A DNA stretch of 28,119 nt from CAYVMN01 sp043808585 (GTDB lineage: Bacteria; Desulfobacterota; DSM-4660; Desulfatiglandales; Desulfatiglandaceae): positions 1 through 28,119 of the forward strand of contig JAZDES010000064.1 of the NCBI GenBank assembly GCA_043808585.1. Direction: 5' to 3'. Below are positions 1 through 6,217 of the stretch, in pieces. A model generated the notes under the pieces. It ran no database searches. It was given only the letters and a program-made list of their open reading frames with translations, and was not told the origin of the DNA. How positions within the stretch are numbered: the stretch's first letter is position 1; the number at the start of each line of letters is the position of its first letter. The position numbers and the translations under genes were made by a program.

Positions 1-151
1 CCTTTCCGAAAATAGGGATGCCTTCTACGAACAGAAAGACCGCGATCATGAATAGGGTGGTGATGGACGCCAGCGCCACACCGAAGAACAGGAACCGAAT
101 ATTACGTTCTCTACTTTTCCAGTGTTTTCCCGATTTAGGGCTTTTCCTCAC
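1..151 (-). CDS. pstC: Phosphate ABC transporter permease PstC, N-terminal part (cut by window edge)
   Basis: The first 50 codons of a minus-strand gene run off the left edge. A GTG start at 149-151 has a GAGGG ribosome binding site five bases upstream (157-161). The translation begins MRKSPKSGKHWK, a basic cytoplasmic tail, then one hydrophobic segment (about residues 19-42) ending in FVEGIPIFGK. This matches how PstC proteins begin: a first transmembrane helix followed by an EGxPxF-type motif. PstC and PstA form the membrane channel of the high-affinity phosphate importer. It lies 55 bases downstream of pstS in the same direction, the usual pst order. The identification rests on a short N-terminus plus context, and the rest of the gene is outside the window. 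Confidence 0.8.
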   Translation of the reverse strand, partial: MRKSPKSGKHWKSRERNIRFLFFGVALASITTLFMIAVFLFVEGIPIFGK

Positions 152-206
152 GTCTGCCCTCAAGATGCCAGAATGGGATTTTTTTCAGGTTGGAAGATGT
201 TTCCAT

Positions 207-1025
207 TTAGTACAAAGGAACATATCCGGATTCGGCTACATATTTCTGTCCCTTTTCCGGGTGAAGCACAAAATTGATGAAGTTGAGAACATCGCCCGTG
301 GGCCAGCCAGGTGTGAACATGAAGAGCGCTCTGCTGATGGGGTAGATCCCGTTCAAAGTTGTGGTCGCTGAGCCTACGATACGGTCGACCATCAGGGGCT
401 TCACGTCTTCATTCAAATAGCCGATGCCGATATATCCAATGGCATTCTTATTCTTTGCAACAGCCTGAGAGACCGATCCATTAGAGGCCTGAAGGAGCGC
501 ACCGGGGTAAACCCGTTTCTTTTTCATGACTTTTTCGTGCCATACCTCGTAAGTCCCCGAAGAGGTATCTCGAGAGATCACCACAACGGGTCTATCAGGA
601 CCGCCGATCTCTTTCCAGTTCTTGATCTTTCCCATGTAGATCTCTTTGAGTTGTGTCATGGTGATATTAATAATGGAATTGCTGGGATGTACGACCGGCA
701 CGATGCAGTCATAGGCAACAGCAAATGGCACCGGGTAAGCCCCTTTTTCAAGTGCCAGTTTGACTTCCTTTCCCTTAATGAACCGTGAACTATCGGCAAT
801 GTCTGTTGAGCCATCGATGAGTGCCTTAATTCCATTACCCGAACCGCCTCCCGAGATTGAAATCTTTACCTCCGGATTCTGCTTCATGTAAGCCTCTGCC
901 ACCTTCTGGGCAATCGGAAGGACCGTCGTGGATCCCTTTATCACGATGTTTCCCGCCCATACTGCGTTTGTTGATAAACAGAGCGTTCCAGCTATTGCCA
1001 GGACACGTAAACCTATTTTCTTCAT
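207..1025 (-). CDS. pstS: Phosphate ABC transporter substrate-binding protein PstS
   Basis: This is the periplasmic phosphate-binding protein that feeds PstCA-PstB. Residues 1-24 are a clear Sec signal peptide (MKK, hydrophobic core, then NAVWA before the mature GNIVIKGSTTVLP). The mature part carries the phosphate-binding signatures of the family: the GSTTVLPIAQ loop, the SGGGSGNGIKAL loop and the SRDTSSGTYEVW loop, followed by NAIGYIGIGY. At 272 residues it is a normal compact PstS. I use the ATG at 1023-1025 rather than the GTG just before it, because GGAGG (1033-1037) sits seven bases upstream of that ATG. The gene lies between phoR and pstC, so phosphate control by the neighbouring PhoBR is likely; a candidate Pho box is at 1124-1162. 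Confidence 0.93.
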   Translation of the reverse strand: MKKIGLRVLAIAGTLCLSTNAVWAGNIVIKGSTTVLPIAQKVAEAYMKQNPEVKISISGGGSGNGIKALIDGSTDIADSSRFIKGKEVKLALEKGAYPVPFAVAYDCIVPVVHPSNSIINITMTQLKEIYMGKIKNWKEIGGPDRPVVVISRDTSSGTYEVWHEKVMKKKRVYPGALLQASNGSVSQAVAKNKNAIGYIGIGYLNEDVKPLMVDRIVGSATTTLNGIYPISRALFMFTPGWPTGDVLNFINFVLHPEKGQKYVAESGYVPLY

Positions 1026-1061
1026 CACCTTACCTCCAAACCGAATCTGACAAAGTTCATT

Positions 1062-1086
1062 GCTGGTTGAAAATCAACTGACCAGC
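1062..1086 (-). other. Small hairpin in the pstS leader
   Basis: Between the candidate Pho box and the pstS RBS, the segments GCTG-GTTGA and TCAAC-(TGAC)-CAGC can pair around an AAA loop with one bulge. No U-run follows in the minus direction, so it is not an obvious terminator. It may only be a leader structure. Confidence 0.3.
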
Positions 1087-1123
1087 CAGGGACCCCATCT
1101 TTTGCCTAAAAGTAGCTATGAAT

Positions 1124-1162
1124 TGTTAGGAAATTATGAAGAAGGGGTTAGAATTTGATGAA
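1124..1162 (-). promoter_or_regulatory. Candidate Pho box upstream of pstS
   Basis: Read on the minus strand, four hexamers recur with exact 11-bp phasing (6 + 5 bases): TTCATC (1157-1162), CTAACC (1146-1151), TTCATA (1135-1140) and CTAACA (1124-1129). PhoB/PhoP-family regulators bind tandem direct repeats with 11-bp phasing, and the TT(A/C/T)A(C/T)A form of the motif is close to these hexamers. The block is about 100 bases upstream of the pstS start and next to phoBR. The degenerate sequence match keeps this a candidate; the phasing is seen directly. Confidence 0.45.
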
Positions 1163-1215
1163 AAATGAAAGGTGAAATTGATGGTTTGACGAGGTGGTGT
1201 TGCTCAAAGTCTACT

Positions 1216-2991
1216 TCAACATAAGGGCAGGTGTATGGAAAAGGTGCTCCCTTTGCCAGAAGTGCTTTCAACCGATATTCTTCCGCCGTGTGCCTGAGTG
1301 ATGTGCTTCACGATGGAAAGGCCCAGTCCTGTGCCTCCCAGTTTCCGGCTCCTGCCCCTGTCTGCCCTATAGAAACGCTCGAAAATGCGGGATAGGTGTT
1401 CTTTGGCTATGCCGGGGCCATGGTCTCTGACATTTATCACGACCTCGTTGTCAATTTGATTGACGTCAATCTTAACCACCGCGCCTTTATCACTGTACTT
1501 AATGGCGTTATCAAGGAGGTTCACAACGGCCAGCTCAAGAAGGGGAGGATTCATCCAGACAGAAATCCTGTCGTCACAGTTTAATTCGAACCCTATATCC
1601 TTCTCTTGCGCCTTTGTCTGGCACACTTGAATGCTCCCTTCGAGCACATCCCTTAAAGGGCCTTTTTCTAGCAAAATCTCCTTCTGTTCTTCTTCCTTCT
1701 CGATCCTTGAGAGGGTAAGAAGATCGTCGATGATGGCTTCGAGGCGCTCCACATGCCGTTCAATGGTTCTCAAGAACCGCTTCGCGTCTTCAGGGTCTTT
1801 GACCGAACCCTCCTGAAGGGTCTCTGCATAGCCCTTTATAGCCGTAATCGGGGTCTTGATCTCGTGTGATACGTTGGCCACGAAATCACGGCGAACATTT
1901 TCTAGTCGCCTGAGACTGGTTACGTCGTTCATAACCATGAGCGCCCCCATGCGTTTCGCCATTTCGTCCCGGAGAACAGTACCATGCAGGTTAACGATAC
2001 GTTCCACTTCTGAATGAATGATAACGTCTTCATCGACTATTTGCTGGCTGTTCAATGCTCTCTTTAGGAATTCGTGAAGCTCGGTGTTTCTGGATGCTTC
2101 CTGAATGCTCCTTCCAAGTACTTTTGACGGATGAACCCCCAGCATATCAGCAGCAGACTGATTCATGATGATGATGTACTCCTCCGAGTCCACTGCGATG
2201 ACCCCTTCCGTCATGCTTGAAAGTACTGCCTCAAGCTGATTTTTCTGCCGGGTTACGGTGTTGATCTGCTCCCGAAGCTCCTTGGCCATAAGATTCATGG
2301 TTTCAGCAAGACCGGCAATTTCTCTCACATTCGGTATAGGCAGCCTGCTTTCGAGGTCGCCTCCTGCAAAACTCCTCGCCCCCTTTTCGATCTCCTTTAT
2401 CGGGCCGGAGATTCGTCTCGCGACCAGGAAACCGATCATGGCGCTCAAGGCTGCAATGATTAGACCAGCCAAGACGATCTTAATCTGGATGGCCTTTATA
2501 GCCTCATCTATGGCATTAATAGCAATGGCGGTACGAATTACTCCAACTTTTTGCCCACCCTTTTCAACGGCCATGGCAAGATATAACATGTTTTTCTGAA
2601 TGGTGTGGCTGTACCTTGTCGACGAACCAGTGCCTTCAGTCAACGCCTTGATGACCTCGGGCCGATCCAGATGGTTGTCCATTCTTGCTGGGTCTTCATC
2701 AGAGTCTCCTACCACTTTACCTGAGGCCAGAAGGACTGTGATCCGAGTTGAGGCACGTTGTCCGATTCTTTTGCAGAAGGCATCCATACCTTTTTGATCG
2801 AGGGGGTCAAGGTACGCTAGGATCTGTTTTTCTAAGAGGGAGGCCCTAACTCTAAGGTCAACCTCTACCTCCTTCAGGAAGAAATGCCTTAGAGATGTTG
2901 AAGCGTACCAGGTTACCGCAAACAGAGATAGGATTATAATCAGCAGATAAGAAGGGTAGAGATGCCAGATGAGTGATCTCCTTTTGGTCAC
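1216..2991 (-). CDS. phoR: Phosphate-regulon sensor histidine kinase PhoR
   Basis: A 591-residue membrane-bound histidine kinase. Visible layout: transmembrane helix at about 11-30; an extracytoplasmic sensing region to about 165; a second helix at about 171-190; HAMP at about 191-245 (RRISGPIKEIEKGA); PAS from about 250 (AVLSSMTEGVIAVD); HisKA with phospho-acceptor His376 in FVANVSHEIKTPITAI; and an ATPase domain with the N box (NLLDNAIKYS), DHGPGIA and GGTGLGLSIVKH. This is the standard PhoR architecture of Gram-positive and delta-type bacteria, which have a periplasmic sensor loop that E. coli PhoR lacks. The start is GTG at 2989-2991 with AAGGAG six bases upstream. It begins three bases after the phoB stop, so the two are co-translated. 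Its partner is the PhoB just upstream. Confidence 0.93.
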   Translation of the reverse strand: MTKRRSLIWHLYPSYLLIIILSLFAVTWYASTSLRHFFLKEVEVDLRVRASLLEKQILAYLDPLDQKGMDAFCKRIGQRASTRITVLLASGKVVGDSDEDPARMDNHLDRPEVIKALTEGTGSSTRYSHTIQKNMLYLAMAVEKGGQKVGVIRTAIAINAIDEAIKAIQIKIVLAGLIIAALSAMIGFLVARRISGPIKEIEKGARSFAGGDLESRLPIPNVREIAGLAETMNLMAKELREQINTVTRQKNQLEAVLSSMTEGVIAVDSEEYIIIMNQSAADMLGVHPSKVLGRSIQEASRNTELHEFLKRALNSQQIVDEDVIIHSEVERIVNLHGTVLRDEMAKRMGALMVMNDVTSLRRLENVRRDFVANVSHEIKTPITAIKGYAETLQEGSVKDPEDAKRFLRTIERHVERLEAIIDDLLTLSRIEKEEEQKEILLEKGPLRDVLEGSIQVCQTKAQEKDIGFELNCDDRISVWMNPPLLELAVVNLLDNAIKYSDKGAVVKIDVNQIDNEVVINVRDHGPGIAKEHLSRIFERFYRADRGRSRKLGGTGLGLSIVKHITQAHGGRISVESTSGKGSTFSIHLPLC

Positions 2992-2994
2992 TGC

Positions 2995-3681
2995 CTACTC
3001 CTTGAATCGATAGCCGACGCCTCGGACCGTCTCGATGTATTTGCCAGCCTCGCCGAGCTTTTTTCTCAGTCCGACGATCTGAACGTCAATGGAGCGATCG
3101 GTAACTGGATAATCGTCGCCTCGAATTGCATTTACGATCTGGTAGCGGGTAAATACCCAGCCTGGCCTTCTCGACAGGTACCTCAAGATGGCAAACTCCG
3201 AATAGGTCAGGTTTACAGGCTCATTGTCAACAAGTACCTCATGGCGGCCAGGATGGATCAACAAGTTATGGATCTTTACCACTGACGATTCCTCTGCCGG
3301 TTCTTTGACCTTCCTTCTGATTACCGCCTTTACCCTAGCCACCAGAATCCTTGGGCTGAAGGGTTTGGCGACATAATCGTCTGCGCCGAGTTCCAGCCCG
3401 GTCACTACATCAGCTTCCTCTCCTTTTGCAGTCAACATCACGATAGGAATGTGCCTGGTGTCCGGGTCATTCTTGAGGACCTTTGTTACTTCCAGGCCAT
3501 CCATACCAGGGAGCATGATATCCAGTACAATTAGATCCAGAATCTTTTCCTGAGCAATAGCAACGGCCTCCTCGCCGGACGTGGTACAGGTCACATTGTA
3601 ACCTTCTCTCGCAAGATTGAATCTGACAAGCTCTAGGATGTCCTCTTCGTCGTCAACAATGAGGATCTTCTCTCCTGGCAT
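2995..3681 (-). CDS. phoB: Phosphate-regulon response regulator PhoB (OmpR family)
   Basis: A 228-residue OmpR/PhoB-family regulator. The N-terminal receiver has the acidic pair in LIVDDEED, phospho-acceptor Asp54 in IVLDIMLPGMDG, the conserved Thr/Ala in VMLTAKG and the Lys in DDYVAKPFSPR. The C-terminal winged helix (about 130-228) includes NLTYSEFAILRYLSRRPG and ends VRGVGYRFKE. The ATG start at 3681 has a GAGG-type RBS. It is the first gene of phoB-phoR. Proximity to pstS-pstC is why I call it PhoB rather than a generic OmpR regulator. Its likely targets are pstSC, and possibly its own promoter. Confidence 0.9.
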   Translation of the reverse strand: MPGEKILIVDDEEDILELVRFNLAREGYNVTCTTSGEEAVAIAQEKILDLIVLDIMLPGMDGLEVTKVLKNDPDTRHIPIVMLTAKGEEADVVTGLELGADDYVAKPFSPRILVARVKAVIRRKVKEPAEESSVVKIHNLLIHPGRHEVLVDNEPVNLTYSEFAILRYLSRRPGWVFTRYQIVNAIRGDDYPVTDRSIDVQIVGLRKKLGEAGKYIETVRGVGYRFKE

Positions 3682-3829
3682 GGTTCTGTCCTCTTTCTAA
3701 TTTTTCTAGATAAAAGTCTCGAAAGAAGGATTTCAGGGGTAAAATATGGTCGAAGGGGCAGGCTTTTCGCGGAAATGACTTTAGGTAAGACCTTAATTTA
3801 CTTAAGTCGTTCACTATAGTCCTTGTCTC

Positions 3830-5371
3830 CTACCGATATTGCTTGGGGGTTATTCCGAGGTTTTTTATCTTGTAGCCAAAGATGCGCTCGCTTGTCTTGA
3901 GGGCCTTTGCCGCCTGTCTCATATTTCCGCGACTGGTCTTTAGGGCGTCGATGAGCAATTCCCTTTCGAATCGTTCAATGGCATCCCTAAGTGACTGAGA
4001 CTGCTGGGTATCCGTATCTTTAGCGGTCTGCAAGGTAGGAGGCAGGTGGTAGCTATGAATGACCCGGTCATCGCACAGGAGAACCGCCCTTTCCATGCAA
4101 TTTTCCAACTCTCTGACATTTCCGGGCCAGTGATACTGGGTCAGGGCCTCTATGGCAGGCGTTGAAATCCTCTTGATATCCTTTTGATATTCGGACGCGT
4201 ACTTCTCGAGGAAGTAATCGGCAAGGAGGAGGATGTCGGCCTCACGCTCCCTCAGGGGTGGCAAATAGATGGGATAGACATTAAGTCTATAGAACAGGTC
4301 TTCCCGAAAGCTGCCCTCCTCAACTTCTGCTGCAAGCTCTTTATTGGTTGCTGCGATGAGGCGAACATTGACCTTTATGGTCTTCATTCCCCCCAGCCTT
4401 TCCAGCTCCCTTTCCTGAAGGACTCGCAACAACTTTCCCTGACTTTCAAGTTCAAGAGACCCGATTTCGTCCAAAAATATGGTCCCGGTATTGGCGAGTT
4501 CGAACTTACCAGCCTTTTCCCGATTTGCTCCTGTGAAGGCCCCTTTTTCGTAACCGAAAAGCTCGGCCTCAACCAGGTTTGCAGGGAGGGCTGCGCAGTT
4601 GACCTTTATCAAGGGTTTGGTTGAACGGAGACTATTATAGTGGATGGCATTGGCCACCAGTTCTTTGCCCGTGCCGCTCTCCCCTAGAAGGAGTACACTG
4701 GCATTGCTCTTGGCCACCTGGGTGATAAGGTAGAAGACCTCCTGCATCTTACGGCTGTTGCCTATGATGTTGGTGAAGCTGTATTTCTTGTTGAGTTCCC
4801 TTCTTAGCCGAAGGTTTTCTTCCCTGAGCTGCTCTTGTTCGCCACGTATCTTTTCAAGCAAGGCTACCTTTTGGGCGATTAAACTGCTTATGATTGTCAA
4901 CAACCTTACATCTTCAGCCAGCGGCGACGATCCTGTGAAGACCCGGTCTACACTGAGGGCACCGATTACTTTTGCATTTTCCTTAATGGGGACACAGATG
5001 AAGGAGATCGTCGATTTGTCGATTTGACGCCTTGACCTTGTTCTGTCCAGGAATAGCGGCTCGTCATTTATCTTTGGTACGGCCATAGGCCGTCCGGATT
5101 CAATGACACGCCCGGTGACGCCCTCACCCAATTTGTAACGGCCCCTCGTTTTTTCGGCAGACGATATGCCGTGGGCCACCTCAATATGGATTTCCGAGGT
5201 GTCAGGGTTCAAAAGGGAGATCGAGCCCCTGTTCATGCCGAGGTGTTCTGAGAGGAGGTTTAGGACAGTGTAGAGGGCCTTTTTCAGGTCCAAAGTGGCA
5301 TGCATGGCCTTTGTTATCTCATAAAGGCAGGCAACCTCGTCTGGTTTGTGATTTATGCTGTTAGATGCCAT
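3830..5371 (-). CDS. NifA-type sigma54-dependent activator (GAF-AAA+-Fis)
   Basis: An enhancer-binding protein of 513 residues from the ATG at 5369-5371 (a TTG two codons earlier at 5377 is possible; GAGGAG at 5382-5387 serves either). A GAF domain (about 15-170) is followed by a charged coiled linker, then the AAA+ core with Walker A (GESGTGKE), the sigma54-contacting GAFTGA loop, Walker B (TIFLDEIG) and the R-finger region (REDLFYRLNVYPI). A Fis-type helix-turn-helix ends the protein (RGNMRQAAKALKTSERIFGYKIKNLGI). Order and length match NifA, but no nif genes are in the window, so nitrogen-fixation control cannot be claimed. The GAF ligand is unknown. A sigma54 promoter drives nadE 800 bases away, a plausible target. 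It has its own sigma70-type promoter at 5445-5473. Confidence 0.88.
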   Translation of the reverse strand: MASNSINHKPDEVACLYEITKAMHATLDLKKALYTVLNLLSEHLGMNRGSISLLNPDTSEIHIEVAHGISSAEKTRGRYKLGEGVTGRVIESGRPMAVPKINDEPLFLDRTRSRRQIDKSTISFICVPIKENAKVIGALSVDRVFTGSSPLAEDVRLLTIISSLIAQKVALLEKIRGEQEQLREENLRLRRELNKKYSFTNIIGNSRKMQEVFYLITQVAKSNASVLLLGESGTGKELVANAIHYNSLRSTKPLIKVNCAALPANLVEAELFGYEKGAFTGANREKAGKFELANTGTIFLDEIGSLELESQGKLLRVLQERELERLGGMKTIKVNVRLIAATNKELAAEVEEGSFREDLFYRLNVYPIYLPPLREREADILLLADYFLEKYASEYQKDIKRISTPAIEALTQYHWPGNVRELENCMERAVLLCDDRVIHSYHLPPTLQTAKDTDTQQSQSLRDAIERFERELLIDALKTSRGNMRQAAKALKTSERIFGYKIKNLGITPKQYR

Positions 5372-5397
5372 GGACAATCTACTCCTCTAAGAGCCTG

Positions 5398-5416
5398 CCC
5401 CTGGCTTGAACAGGGG
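5398..5416 (-). other. Leader hairpin of the sigma54 activator mRNA
   Basis: CCCCTG (5398-5403) and CAGGGG (5411-5416) form a perfect 6-bp stem around a 7-base loop, just upstream of the GAGGAG ribosome binding site at 5382-5387. There is no U-tract. It could tune translation initiation or mRNA stability. Confidence 0.35.
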
Positions 5417-5441
5417 AGAGAACTTTGGACTTTCAAGGATT

Positions 5442-5494
5442 TTTAGTATACTACTAAATTGTAGGGTTTTCAACTACTAGATACAATTTGGTAG
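5442..5494 (-). promoter_or_regulatory. Sigma70-type promoter of the sigma54-activator gene, overlaid by palindromes
   Basis: On the minus strand TTGAAA (5473-5468) is followed after exactly 17 bases by TATACT (5450-5445); each is a 5/6 match to the -35 and -10 consensus. Transcription would start near 5438, about 65 bases before the start codon. A perfect palindrome, TTTAGTA-N3-TACTAAA (5442-5458), covers the whole -10 box. A second inverted repeat, CTACTAAATTGTA (5451-5463) with TACAATTTGGTAG (5482-5494), pairs 12 of 13 positions and brackets the -35. Palindromes over a core promoter are typical operator positions, so repression or autoregulation is likely. The bound protein is unknown. Confidence 0.6.
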
Positions 5495-5803
5495 AAATCC
5501 AACAGGACAGTAAAGCCGTGTTTTGGGAACGCCCTCCCGCCGACCTGTAGACCCTATGGGGCCAGAAGCCGAAGGCCAGCCCCTAAGGCTTTCAAACCGG
5601 AGAGGAGAGCCTTCGCCTTGGAGAGCGTGGATTCGGTACTCATGCCTTAGTAAGATCAAGCTGCGTCTTAAGGGTTTCCTCTCAATGGATTGTTTAATGG
5701 CATCTTTGAAGATACTCCATGTATATAAAATGCCTAGAGCCAGGTTGATCCCTGTGCCTGCAAAAGTCACGGTCCAGCCTCTGTTTTTAGAAGATTTATC
5801 CAT
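5477..5803 (-). pseudogene. N-terminal stump of an OFA-family MFS transporter joined to unrelated sequence
   Basis: The first ~40 residues (MDKSSKNRGWTVTFAGTGIN, then LALGILYTWSIFKDAIKQS) match the start and first transmembrane helix of oxalate/formate-antiporter (OFA) MFS proteins, normally of about 400 residues. A good RBS (AAGGAG, nine bases before the ATG at 5803) and a structured leader remain. After about codon 42 the frame runs into non-membrane, Arg/Gly/Pro-rich sequence and stops at 108 codons; no further MFS helices occur in any frame before the next gene. The 3' part (about 5485-5675) is rich in short inverted repeats (for example AAGGCT with AGCCTT) and could be a dispersed repeat or insertion remnant. 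I infer a deletion or insertion that removed most of the gene. A small functional single-helix protein is possible but less likely. Confidence 0.6.
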
Positions 5804-5826
5804 GCCTTCATGCTCCTTTCTAATAG

Positions 5827-5887
5827 CCGGGCGGGTCCAAACGGAACTTAGCCCGGTTGTAACAGTTTAGCGCTCTGAAACCGGGGC
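5827..5887 (-). promoter_or_regulatory. Switch-like leader (two mutually exclusive stems) ahead of the MFS stump
   Basis: In the minus-strand RNA, segment A (GCCCCGGTT, 5887-5879), segment B (AACCGGGC, 5858-5851) and segment C (GCCCGG, 5832-5827) occur in order. A pairs with B through CCCGGTT/AACCGGG (7 bp), and B pairs with C through CCGGGC/GCCCGG (6 bp), so only one stem can form at a time. B-C ends about 10 bases upstream of the AAGGAG site of the MFS stump. This is the topology of an attenuator or riboswitch expression platform. I do not recognise any known riboswitch class in it. Confidence 0.35.
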
Positions 5888-6024
5888 AATAGGACTTTCC
5901 CTTTTTCGGGTATAAAACTCGCCTGTAAGATGCTGAGTCTCCTGGAAGACTATAGAAGCAACAAAGATGCCAAAAAAGGATGACCTCACCCGCCTGTTTA
6001 ATATATTGAAAACACAAAGAAAAT

Positions 6025-6088
6025 GATATATGCAGAAGCCGCGATCACATATATCGGCGCTGTTCTATCCTGTCGCCATATATTACAG
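6025..6088. promoter_or_regulatory. Palindromes upstream of the nadE sigma54 promoter (candidate activator sites)
   Basis: GATATATG (6025-6032) and CATATATC (6048-6055) are perfect 8-bp inverted arms 15 bases apart. CTGT (6070-6073) and ACAG (6085-6088) are a second, shorter inverted pair with 11 bases between. They lie roughly 40-105 bases upstream of the -24 element, the usual place for enhancer-binding-protein sites. The second resembles the NifA site TGT-N10-ACA but has one base too many in the spacer. Confidence 0.35.
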
Positions 6089-6127
6089 AGTGTAAAGAAA
6101 GAAATAATCCACTTATCTTCGGATTTT

Positions 6128-6143
6128 TGGCACTGGGCTTGCA
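6128..6143 (+). promoter_or_regulatory. Sigma54 (-24/-12) promoter of nadE
   Basis: TGGCACTGGGCTTGCA reads toward nadE. It has GG and GC ten bases apart and matches the consensus TGGCAC-N5-TTGC completely. The predicted transcript starts near 6155, giving a leader of about 60 bases before the nadE ATG at 6218. A sigma54 activator gene lies nearby, though a direct link is inference. Confidence 0.75.
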
Positions 6144-6217
6144 TAAGCTAACCCCCAGCGGTTCGTGCCTGGAAAGGTTTCTATGCCGGCATCTAAATGC
6201 ACAACAGGAGAGGCAAC

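Larger units (their letters stand above)
5372..6217. other. Long intergenic stretch between the sigma54 activator and nadE
   Basis: This gap of over 800 bases holds, from left to right: leader hairpin and promoter of the activator (to 5494), the MFS stump (5477-5803), its RBS and paired-segment leader (5804-5887), about 140 bases with no recognisable signal (5888-6024), two palindromes (6025-6055 and 6070-6088), and the sigma54 promoter of nadE (6128-6143). The short frame at 5820-6017 on the minus strand has no RBS, no homology I recognise and overlaps the leader structures, so I do not call it a gene. Confidence 0.5.

Noticed and set aside
18..371. Plus-strand frame of 117 codons at the left edge
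   Set aside because: It overlaps the convincing pstC start and the pstS C-terminus on the other strand and shows no family features.
734..751. TGGCACCGGGTAAGC, a sigma54-like string on the plus strand
   Set aside because: GG and GC are ten bases apart, but it is antisense inside pstS, the -12 element is AAGC, and no plus-strand gene follows.
3782..3813. Imperfect inverted repeat (GACTT...AAGTC) between the sigma54 activator and phoB
   Set aside because: Only about 7 of 10 positions pair, no U-run follows, and no clear promoter or Pho box could be aligned to it.
5820..6017. Minus-strand frame of 65 codons upstream of the transporter stump
   Set aside because: No RBS, no homology recognised, and it overlaps the paired leader segments; read as non-coding.
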